Positions 17,151 to 23,340 of a stretch of DNA of 23,340 bases are shown piece after piece. The translations under genes were made by a program, and so were the position numbers. The number at the start of each line of letters is the position of its first letter. Within the stretch, counting starts at the first letter, position 1. Source of the DNA: DAOTTY01 sp964451095 (lineage in GTDB: Bacteria > Chloroflexota > Anaerolineae > Aggregatilineales > Phototrophicaceae). The notes under the pieces were generated by a model. That model was not told where the DNA came from. It made no database searches and saw only the letters and a program-made list of their open reading frames with translations. The stretch covers positions 1-23,340 of the forward strand of contig CAYVGI010000075.1 of the NCBI GenBank assembly GCA_964451095.1, given 5' to 3'.

Positions 17151-20100
17151 TTACTCTCCGTTGTCATCCTCTGGTGGGCGCTGGGTGTTCAGGCGAATGC
17201 GCCCGCGCTTGGCGCCCAGTGCCCGCCCAACCTCATTTACCGTCAGGTCAACCATTTTGCTAAGGTCGTTCTGACGTTGGAGTTGCATAGCGATTTCGTT
17301 GACGAGCGTTTTGTTTTTGGCAACACGTTGACTTTGAGTATAGGTGCGTGCATTGTCAATTGCTACCGACATTTGGTTCACCATTTGTTGGAATAGCGCT
17401 ATATCTGTGTCGGAGTAGGCGTTAACGAGGTGCGTGCCCACGCTCATCACCCCCAGGGCGTTGCCTCGGTTGGTGAGCGGTATCGCCAGTAGGGTTTTGC
17501 TGGACTGGGAATGGGGGTAGGTCAGTTCGGTGTTGGTGGTTTGGTCTGGAACGTACAGGTATTTGCCCGTCTGGAATACGTACTCTGTTGTGGTGCCAGG
17601 GGTATTGGCGATGTCGCCGAGGGTCAGCCCCACACGTTCGCCGTTCACGTCATTCCACCCGCCCACCAGGGTCAATGCGTCTTGCAGGTCATCGTACAGC
17701 GCGAGCGATGCGTGTGTGACCGACAGCAGCCGGGGCACACTGGCAAGTGCCGCGTCGATCATTTCTGTCAGGTTTAGCGTGGACTGTGCCATCTGGCTGA
17801 AGTCCGTAATGCGCTGCAACTGCTCCGCCCGCTGTTGTGCTTCCATCAGCAGGCGCAGGTTTTGCACGCCCACCGCCATCTGCGCAGCGATTGTCTTTGC
17901 AATCTGGATTTCCGTGGGGGTGAATGCGCGCGGTTCGTCGTACACATCCAGCCCAATGGAGCCGATAAGCTCGCCGTTTTGCCCCACCAACGGCACAATC
18001 ATGATGCCGACCATGCCACTCGCCAGCAAATCGCGCTGCAAGTCGTTGCCCAGGGCATCCGTCTGCGAAATGTCCCTGACGATGATGACCTCGCGTAGGT
18101 CGAACTCCTCGTGGATCACCGGATTGTCTTTGGTGCTCACCACGTCACCGACCAGCCCGGTATCCGGGTACTCGCTAGCAACGACGCCGGTCAGCATGTC
18201 CTCGTTGAACAGCACAATGCCGCTGTGGTCTACCCCGATTGTCTGCACCAGGGCGCGGGCACCCGTTCGCAGCAGGTCACTTTCGGTCGCCATGGTGTTG
18301 ATGCGTGCCGCAAACTCACTGATCGTTTGCAATACCCGCACCTGTGCGCTCAGTTCCGCTGCGGACTGCTGGCTTTGTTCCAATAGGTTTTGTTTTTCAA
18401 TCGCAACACTCACCTGGTCGGCAATTGCCTCGTACAGGCGGCGGGTGCTTTCCACGAACGGTTTATTGTCGCTGTACAGCAGGAACACCAGCCCGCTAAT
18501 CTTCCCGCCAGCACGGATCACCATCGTAGCGTAGCTCTGGAACATGTAGCGCTCCTGCAACATTCCCACAGGGTTGCCGGGCACGGGTGTGCCGCGTGGT
18601 GCGAAAACCACGTTGCTGGTGAGCTGGTTCAGGTAGCGTCGTACATCTGCCAGTTCGTCCTCGCGCACGGGGATGACCTCTTGCAGGGTTGTTCCTGCCT
18701 CGTCGGTGAGTTCGTAGGTCAGCATCAACGTGTCGATCCAGTCCGGCGGCGCGATTTTGTAATCAACGGCGACCATGACGATGATGTCTGCGTCAGTTGC
18801 CAATGTGGATTTGAGCACGCGCAGCACGTCGGGCACGGTTTGGGTGCCCAGCATGGCGCGGTTCGCCTCGTACAGCGTTTGGATCTCTTGCAGGCTTGCC
18901 TCTGTGCGTTGGAGCAGCTTGCGGTTTTCCAGCACGACACCAACCTGGTCTGCCACGCTGCGCAGCGCCCGCAGCCGATCTCGCGGCACGTAGTCACGCG
19001 CGGGCGTGGGGTTGGTTAGCATGATGAGACCCCCCAGCGCGTAGTTCGCAAACACAGGCAGCAGCACAAACGCGCCAATACCATCCTCAATCAGTTGGGC
19101 ACGCTCTGCCCGGCTGAGGAACACATCTTCCTCCACATCTCGAACTTCCAGCGCTTCCAGCACGCTAAGCGTTTTGCTGGCAGGGTAGCGATCAATATCC
19201 ACAACCAGGGACAAGCTGCGCTCCTCCCCATTGGCGATTTCCGCCACGACGCGAGCAGTGCCATCCAAATCTGTGGCGACCATGTGCGCGTCAGCAAACA
19301 GCGGTTCGTCACCGTTGGCAAAGTTCGTCACAGCACGCAAAATTTCGGTTAGCGCGTCTGCACGGAAGATGCGGCTGGATGTCTCGTACTGGTTTTGGAT
19401 CAGGTCAAGCGCTTCTTTGGTCTGCTGGAAGAGGATTCGGTTTTCGATGACGGCGGCAAGCTGGTCGGCAAGGGCGCGTAGCCCGGCGTAGCGTGTGCCC
19501 GTGTCGCGCAGCGATTCCGCCCCGGCGAGCACCAACAGCCCGCGCAGGCTGCCGCCCATGTTCAGCCCAAACGATGTGATGACATCAACATCTTCCTGTT
19601 GTAGCTGCTCCACCAGTTGCTGTGCCAGCACCGGGCGGCGGGGGCGCTTGATGTTCCACAACAGCATCATGCTGCCCTCCAGGTACTCGTGCAGGAAGTA
19701 CGTGACGCGAGCGTCGTCCAGGGCGCTGAACATGTCTTTGGTGCGCCCGTGGTTGGTGCCACGGCGGGAGAGAATCGCCTCGGTAATCAATTGGCTGGGC
19801 GTGCCCATCAGCGTGAACGGGCGGTTAAACAGCGCAATGGCAACCGCCTCAATGTCGCTGGGCAGGTCGTTGAGCACGGCGGCAGCCATTTCTGGGTAGG
19901 TTTCTGCCTCGGCGATTGCCTTGTTGGTCTTCACCAACTGCGACGCAAACTGCTGAGACTCCAGCGATTGTTGTAACATTCGCTTGCTGAGGATGGTGTT
20001 GCCTAGTTCGTTTGCCAGCGCCGTGTAGAGGTCAATCTCTTGCTCGGTGAAGGTGTGGCGCTCTGTGCTGTACAGTTCGATGGTGCCCACCACGCGCTCG

Positions 20101-20966
20101 TCGGACGTTAGCCCGAAGATGAGCGCCTGCCTTGCGTCAATCCCCGCAGTGAACTCGCGCATCCAGCCGGAGAGATAGCCCGCGTCCGTTTCTACGTTGT
20201 CGATGACGATGGGGGTGCCTTGTCGCAGGTATGTGATGTAGGAGAGTTCGGGTAGGCTGCTGATCGAATCGCCCTGTTCAATCCGTTGCACGCTGCTGCG
20301 CGTGGCATAGGCAGCAGAAAAACGCCGATTATCGGTCACGCCCTCTGTGCCTACCGCGTGAACCGACAGCGGTGTTTCAAATATTGTGAGGGAAACACCG
20401 CTAATGCTCTCACCCGTGGCATACATCGCGGCGGTGGCGATGTCATCGTAGGCACTGGCAGAGAGCAACATCTGCGAGGCATTAATCAATCTCATGGTCT
20501 GCGGCAGCAGGTCGCCCGCCGCCTCGGTAGCGGGTTGCTGCCGTCCCTCGGCAATTACAAGGGACTTGCCCACCTCATCACCGATGACCTCTAGCCATAC
20601 GATCCAGTCTTCGTCAAGCTCATCCACGATGACCTCGAAGATGCCAACGATTTGCTCACCCCCGCGCAGGCAGTACACCCACTGGCGCTGTTCTGGCTGC
20701 CATATGCTTTCAACGGATTCCACTGCCCGCCCGAAGTTTGGCAGGTTGCCCAGTGCCCTGGCGTTCTTGGCGGGCAAGTCTGTCGCCAGCCGCACAATGG
20801 CAGTTTCCGCCTCCAGCGTGTAAAAGCGCACTGCGTGCACATCCGGGAGTTCGTCCACGACGAGTTCCAGGGTTTGCTTGAGTGCCTGCTTGCGCCGCAC
20901 CGGGTCGTTGGCGTCTAGCCCTGCTGCAACATGACGAAGGGTAGTCCAATTGGGCGCAACAATCAT
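17151..20966 (-). CDS. Soluble multi-GAF protein, about seven GAF units, no output domain
   Basis: 1271 residues. The ATG at 20966 follows a strong GGGGAG site nine bases upstream. There are no membrane segments. GAF-type repeats by eye: a degenerate N-terminal unit (about 1-140), then about 155-330, 335-515, 520-685, 690-865, 870-1045 and 1050-1210, each closing with a helix such as VAIDNARTY or AAVIENRILF that leads into a heptad linker. It ends with the same half-GAF tail (about 1215-1262, LVNEIAMQLQ to GRIRLN) as the four sensors downstream. No HisKA, ATPase, cyclase, phosphodiesterase or DNA-binding domain can be seen. GAFs bind cyclic nucleotides, redox cofactors or other small molecules, or only dimerise; nothing here fixes the ligand. 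Inferred role: cytoplasmic input or scaffold subunit of the signalling cluster. Confidence 0.88.
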   Translation of the reverse strand: MIVAPNWTTLRHVAAGLDANDPVRRKQALKQTLELVVDELPDVHAVRFYTLEAETAIVRLATDLPAKNARALGNLPNFGRAVESVESIWQPEQRQWVYCLRGGEQIVGIFEVIVDELDEDWIVWLEVIGDEVGKSLVIAEGRQQPATEAAGDLLPQTMRLINASQMLLSASAYDDIATAAMYATGESISGVSLTIFETPLSVHAVGTEGVTDNRRFSAAYATRSSVQRIEQGDSISSLPELSYITYLRQGTPIVIDNVETDAGYLSGWMREFTAGIDARQALIFGLTSDERVVGTIELYSTERHTFTEQEIDLYTALANELGNTILSKRMLQQSLESQQFASQLVKTNKAIAEAETYPEMAAAVLNDLPSDIEAVAIALFNRPFTLMGTPSQLITEAILSRRGTNHGRTKDMFSALDDARVTYFLHEYLEGSMMLLWNIKRPRRPVLAQQLVEQLQQEDVDVITSFGLNMGGSLRGLLVLAGAESLRDTGTRYAGLRALADQLAAVIENRILFQQTKEALDLIQNQYETSSRIFRADALTEILRAVTNFANGDEPLFADAHMVATDLDGTARVVAEIANGEERSLSLVVDIDRYPASKTLSVLEALEVRDVEEDVFLSRAERAQLIEDGIGAFVLLPVFANYALGGLIMLTNPTPARDYVPRDRLRALRSVADQVGVVLENRKLLQRTEASLQEIQTLYEANRAMLGTQTVPDVLRVLKSTLATDADIIVMVAVDYKIAPPDWIDTLMLTYELTDEAGTTLQEVIPVREDELADVRRYLNQLTSNVVFAPRGTPVPGNPVGMLQERYMFQSYATMVIRAGGKISGLVFLLYSDNKPFVESTRRLYEAIADQVSVAIEKQNLLEQSQQSAAELSAQVRVLQTISEFAARINTMATESDLLRTGARALVQTIGVDHSGIVLFNEDMLTGVVASEYPDTGLVGDVVSTKDNPVIHEEFDLREVIIVRDISQTDALGNDLQRDLLASGMVGIMIVPLVGQNGELIGSIGLDVYDEPRAFTPTEIQIAKTIAAQMAVGVQNLRLLMEAQQRAEQLQRITDFSQMAQSTLNLTEMIDAALASVPRLLSVTHASLALYDDLQDALTLVGGWNDVNGERVGLTLGDIANTPGTTTEYVFQTGKYLYVPDQTTNTELTYPHSQSSKTLLAIPLTNRGNALGVMSVGTHLVNAYSDTDIALFQQMVNQMSVAIDNARTYTQSQRVAKNKTLVNEIAMQLQRQNDLSKMVDLTVNEVGRALGAKRGRIRLNTQRPPEDDNGE
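17154..17159 (-). promoter_or_regulatory. Ribosome binding site supporting a GTG start
   Basis: GGAGAG on the minus strand lies 11 bases before the GTG at 17142-17140 and overlaps the last codons of the upstream gene, just before its TAA at 17153-17151. It supports the GTG start and coupling of the two genes. Confidence 0.6.
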
Positions 20967-21153
20967 ACGAGCACACTCCCCTGTTTAATGTTTTGTGTTG
21001 ATCTCAATTGTGGTTCGGGACTGCAACTTTGCCGATGACTCGGTTTGGGCAGTCTGCGGTTCCGTGGAGGGCGGTGCTGCAAGGCACCCACTGGCGTACA
21101 AGATGGGGATCTGCCGTTTGCTGATGTGCGGGTGCTGACTGCGGTGGGGTGGC
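20967..21153 (-). other. 187-bp gap between the second receiver gene and the multi-GAF gene
   Basis: The largest non-coding stretch inside the cluster; the other junctions are overlaps or gaps of 6 to 51 bp. Apart from the ribosome site at 20976-20981, it holds a weak 5-bp inverted repeat (GGTGC at 21073-21077 with GCACC at 21084-21088, 6-base loop) with no U-run. I see no convincing -35/-10 pair, no terminator and no credible small gene. It could carry an internal promoter or a processing site. Confidence 0.5.
20976..20981 (-). promoter_or_regulatory. Ribosome binding site of the multi-GAF gene
   Basis: GGGGAG on the minus strand lies nine bases before the ATG at 20966-20964. It is one of the two strongest ribosome sites in the cluster, and it follows the only long internal gap. 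Confidence 0.75.
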
Positions 21154-21591
21154 TTAGTGCCACTCCCAAACTGCCTCACCCGCCAAAAGCCGCTGGATTT
21201 GACTTGGGAATCGGTCTGGGTCTAGTGGCTTGCCCATGAAGCCGTCGAACCCTGCCTTGCGAGCGCGGGTCATCTGGTCTTCGCTTGCCTCTGCTGTGAC
21301 CGCGACCACGATTGTGTCCTTTAGCTTGGGGTGGCTGCGAACCTTCTGTAGTGCCTGGTAGCCATCCTCGTAGGGCAGCCGGATGTCCATTAAGATCAGA
21401 TCAATGCGGGGCAGTGTCTCTGCAAATTGCACCACCTGCCAGCCAGAAGTCTTCCACTCGCAGCGCTGCACGCCCATGGAGGCGAGCATTCGAGCGATGA
21501 GCACAAAGTTGGGCACGTTGTCTTCCACCACCAGCACATGCGCCTCGTTTGGCTCTATGGGTCGGCGATCTGTCAGGTTGTTATCGGTCAT
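21154..21591 (-). CDS. Stand-alone response regulator receiver (CheY/DivK-like)
   Basis: 145 residues. The ATG at 21591 overlaps the previous TGA as ATGA, with GAGGAG about 12 bases upstream. It is a single receiver domain with a roughly 15-residue leader. The acidic pair is E23/D24, the phospho-acceptor is D69 in LILMDIRLPYEDG, the switch Thr is T99 and the conserved Lys is K121 in MGKPLDP, so it should be phosphorylatable. There is no output domain; the protein ends at WEWH. Single-domain receivers act by protein-protein contact or as phosphorelay intermediates. The likely phosphodonor is the hybrid kinase of the same cluster (inference from context). Confidence 0.93.
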   Translation of the reverse strand: MTDNNLTDRRPIEPNEAHVLVVEDNVPNFVLIARMLASMGVQRCEWKTSGWQVVQFAETLPRIDLILMDIRLPYEDGYQALQKVRSHPKLKDTIVVAVTAEASEDQMTRARKAGFDGFMGKPLDPDRFPSQIQRLLAGEAVWEWH

Positions 21592-21965
21592 TGTCTACGA
21601 CCACTCCTCATGTAATCCAAAACCTGATTAGGAAACTTATCGACATCAATAGGCTTACCGATATACCCGTCCGCCCCGGCGTCCAGGCTCATTTGTTTGT
21701 CCCCTTCACGCACATTGGCAGTGAGGGCAACAACGGGCACATTGTCAAGCGCAGGCGTCTTGCGGATGCGCTGGGTCGCCTCTACGCCGTCCATGCCCGG
21801 CATACTCAAGTCCATCAAGATCAGGTCGGGTGGGTTTTCCTGTGCCATTGCTAGCCCATCGTAGGCGTTATCCGCCTCGTCCACATCAATGTCGTAAGCC
21901 ATTAGCACGCGGCGCACAAGCATTCGATTGTCCGCGTTGTCCTCAGTGTATAGCACGCGAGGCAT
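21588..21965 (-). CDS. Stand-alone response regulator receiver, first gene of the cluster
   Basis: 125 residues from the ATG at 21965, chosen because AGGGG lies ten bases upstream and MPRVLYTEDN is the normal start of the receiver fold. The frame can extend to a TTG at 22013, but that adds 16 residues with no ribosome site. The acidic pair is E8/D9, the phospho-acceptor is D52 in LILMDLSMPGMDG, the switch Thr is T82 and the conserved Lys is K104 in IGKPIDVDKF. All active-site residues are present and there is no output domain. It overlaps the second receiver gene by 4 bp. The two receivers are similar and probably arose by duplication. A putative promoter lies just upstream, so this gene probably heads the transcript. 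Confidence 0.93.
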   Translation of the reverse strand: MPRVLYTEDNADNRMLVRRVLMAYDIDVDEADNAYDGLAMAQENPPDLILMDLSMPGMDGVEATQRIRKTPALDNVPVVALTANVREGDKQMSLDAGADGYIGKPIDVDKFPNQVLDYMRSGRRQ

Positions 21966-21975
21966 AGGCACAATA

Positions 21976-21980
21976 CCCCT
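21976..21980 (-). promoter_or_regulatory. Ribosome binding site deciding the start of the first receiver gene
   Basis: AGGGG on the minus strand lies ten bases before the ATG at 21965-21963. It supports the shorter 125-residue form over the TTG-initiated form starting at 22013. Confidence 0.65.
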
Positions 21981-22023
21981 GGTTTCAAATTCTTTGCGAG
22001 ACAGAAAAAGCAATATAGATTCT

Positions 22024-22053
22024 ATTATGTTACAAATCGGGGTTTATTTCCAA
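22024..22053 (-). promoter_or_regulatory. Putative sigma-70-type promoter of the signalling cluster
   Basis: On the minus strand, TTGGAA (22053-22048) and CATAAT (22029-22024) are separated by 18 bases, one or two mismatches from each consensus hexamer. The site lies in an AT-rich island (about 22000-22110) in otherwise GC-rich DNA, between the stop of the membrane protein gene at 22113 and the receiver start at 21965. Transcription would begin near 22017, leaving a leader of about 50 bases. No operator-like palindrome and no intrinsic terminator for the upstream gene are visible in the gap. Promoter consensus in this phylum is less certain, so this is a prediction. Confidence 0.45.
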
Positions 22054-22112
22054 CGCTTGCTTAAGTTTTTATCGTCTGAGGTGTTTTTTTTACTTTTTTG
22101 TGATCTAAAGGG

Positions 22113-23340
22113 CTAATCATCTGCCACAGGCGTGACCGTAAGTGCTTCACCCAGGCGGTAGCCATCGCCAATCGGTTCGCCGTTGCGCGTTACACCGACG
22201 CGCTCGCCCGTGGTCAGGTCATACAAACCCACCACAATGCTGTAGTCCTCGCCGGGGGGGGTGTCGTAGTTAGTCAGTTGCAGCAGGCGTTCATCTACGA
22301 TGTACTCGCCGGGTTCCCAAACCTGCGTCGTATAGTAGCGTCCGTTCTCCTGCGGTGCCACCGGACCGTCCCATGCCATTTGCAGGGTGTCGTCTGCGTC
22401 ACGCAGGTGGATGTACGTCATGTAGTCGCCGTCGGCGGGTTCGATGACCTGCCAGAACAGCTTGACTGTGCGGCGCTGCCCCACCTGGAATGTGCTGCTG
22501 CTGATCTCGTGACCGAGCAGCCGCGCAAAGCCGCCGAACACGATATCGCTCTCGGTTGCTGCCAAAGGTTGTTTCGGTGTGAAGCGGGCGTCCAAGTTCA
22601 GTTCGTAGATCTCGTAGCGGAAGATGCCGTCGTCCCGCCACCATGCCCGCCGCAGAATGTCTTGCCTGCCCAGCGCGGAAAGGACTTGATTTTCTAGCGG
22701 GGGGACGCCCGCCCGCTCGTAGGCACCTGTGCCGTCCGGGTGGCTGTCAACGAAGTACGTCACGCCGTTTAGCTCATGGAGCTGGCTAGGCGGGTTGTGT
22801 ATGCGCACATCCGCCAGCGGGAAGAAGAACGGCAGCCGCTGCACGCCCGGCGCTGATATAACGGGTGGCTCGCCTTGCTCACGCTCATACTGCTGGAAGC
22901 CGTCTACCATCCACATCAGCGCATCGTTGCCGGATGTGAGCTTTGCCACGTCTGTTGCGAGTTCGCTGCGCCACAGGTAGCCCCAGCCCAAAAACGCATC
23001 GTACAGTGGCGCGACCACCCCCGGAACTGCGACCAACAGCGCGACCCCGGCAACAATGCTCCGCAACGGTAAGCGTGCAGGCGGCAGGCAGTACGCCAGC
23101 ATAACGGCAATCGGCAGCGCCATCAGCGGGACGATGGCAAACGCCAGCCGGTAGTGGTAGCTGTACAACCAGAAGAACACGATAAAGTACGGCACCGTGA
23201 CCGTCAGCGCCCAACCGACCCTGCCCAAGAGTGCCTGGTTTGTGCCCTGTGCATGTTGTGCTGCGTAGCGCAGCAACCCCCACGCGACTAACCCACTGCC
23301 CAGCAGCAGCAGCACCCACTCGAAGGCACCCAGGCGTGGC
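22113..23340 (-). CDS. GT39/PMT-like membrane protein, C-terminal part (start outside window)
   Basis: The frame is open from the right edge to TAG at 22115-22113, about 408 residues; the N-terminal catalytic part is missing. Seen: four hydrophobic segments in the first 140 or so residues, then a roughly 270-residue soluble region with a beta-rich C-terminal domain containing FGGFARLLGHEI, VKLFWQ, a DYMTYIHLRD strand and YSIVVGLYD. This tail is typical, from memory, of large Chloroflexota membrane proteins annotated as glycosyltransferase family 39, which move sugars from lipid carriers outside the membrane. The diagnostic N-terminal acidic motif is not in the window, so the activity is unproven. 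The gene ends 148 bp before the receiver start on the same strand. The AT-rich gap and candidate promoter suggest it is a separate unit. Confidence 0.65.
   Translation of the reverse strand, partial: PRLGAFEWVLLLLGSGLVAWGLLRYAAQHAQGTNQALLGRVGWALTVTVPYFIVFFWLYSYHYRLAFAIVPLMALPIAVMLAYCLPPARLPLRSIVAGVALLVAVPGVVAPLYDAFLGWGYLWRSELATDVAKLTSGNDALMWMVDGFQQYEREQGEPPVISAPGVQRLPFFFPLADVRIHNPPSQLHELNGVTYFVDSHPDGTGAYERAGVPPLENQVLSALGRQDILRRAWWRDDGIFRYEIYELNLDARFTPKQPLAATESDIVFGGFARLLGHEISSSTFQVGQRRTVKLFWQVIEPADGDYMTYIHLRDADDTLQMAWDGPVAPQENGRYYTTQVWEPGEYIVDERLLQLTNYDTPPGEDYSIVVGLYDLTTGERVGVTRNGEPIGDGYRLGEALTVTPVADD

Noticed and set aside
17530..18534. 334-residue open frame on the plus strand (also 1141-1905 and 10713-11567)
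   Set aside because: All are antisense shadows of well-supported GAF/kinase genes, with no ribosome site, no domain motifs and biased composition.
21073..21088. Inverted repeat GGTGC/GCACC as a terminator after the second receiver gene
   Set aside because: The stem is only 5 bp and no U-run follows on the minus strand, so it does not look like an intrinsic terminator.
21966..22013. N-terminal extension of the first receiver to a TTG at 22013
   Set aside because: There is no ribosome site and the extra residues are not part of the receiver fold. The ATG at 21965 has AGGGG at good spacing.
22082..22100. T-rich run as a terminator
   Set aside because: The T-run is on the plus strand, where no gene ends. 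On the transcribed minus strand it is A-rich, and no stem precedes it.
1..23340. CRISPR arrays, tRNA or rRNA genes, insertion sequences, phage genes
   Set aside because: I saw no regularly spaced repeats, no tRNA-like cloverleaf and no transposase or integrase motifs. The imperfect DNA repeats are explained by duplicated GAF coding sequence.

Overview
The window carries a long, tightly packed gene cluster read entirely from the minus strand, so the transcription order runs from high to low coordinates. Base composition (about 60% GC by eye), very long tandem-GAF proteins, a GT39-like membrane protein with an added beta-rich C-terminal domain and a zinc-ribbon threonine synthase together suggest a Chloroflexota bacterium (Anaerolineae-like). 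This is a judgement from protein style; there is no rRNA or marker gene here to prove it.

Layout in transcription order. (1) 23340-22113: C-terminal part of a multi-pass membrane protein, probably a GT39/PMT-like glycosyltransferase, whose start lies outside the window. (2) 22112-21966: an AT-rich gap with a plausible promoter. (3) 21965-850: eight consecutive signalling genes (counting the frameshifted kinase once), many joined by 4-bp ATGA overlaps. They are two stand-alone CheY/DivK-like receivers; a soluble 1271-aa protein of about seven GAF units; three paralogous proteins with six predicted membrane segments, a GAF, a short degenerate GAF and a half-GAF tail; a Cache-HAMP protein with the same GAF, short GAF and tail; and a giant hybrid histidine kinase of about 2954 aa. 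The kinase has a Cache-like sensor, ten GAF domains, one short GAF, a PAS, HisKA, HATPase and two receivers. (4) 843-1: the first 281 codons of a threonine synthase-like gene, starting only 6 bp after the kinase stop, with its ribosome binding site inside the kinase gene.

The giant kinase is split by a single-base frameshift in a four-base homopolymer at 3649-3652. The frames overlap (3420-9713 and 850-3603), and restoring one base rebuilds a continuous GAF domain. This is most likely a sequencing error or a recent mutation; recoding is less likely.

Working model (inference). Five sensor proteins have no kinase, cyclase or other output domain, yet they share a GAF core, a C-terminal half-GAF tail and an operon with one histidine kinase. 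They may be accessory sensor subunits that dock on the giant kinase and feed several membrane and cytoplasmic inputs into one catalytic centre, which then signals through four receivers (two fused, two free). No DNA-binding or enzymatic output is encoded in the window. The kinase-less array with its repeated truncated-GAF tails is the most unusual thing here.
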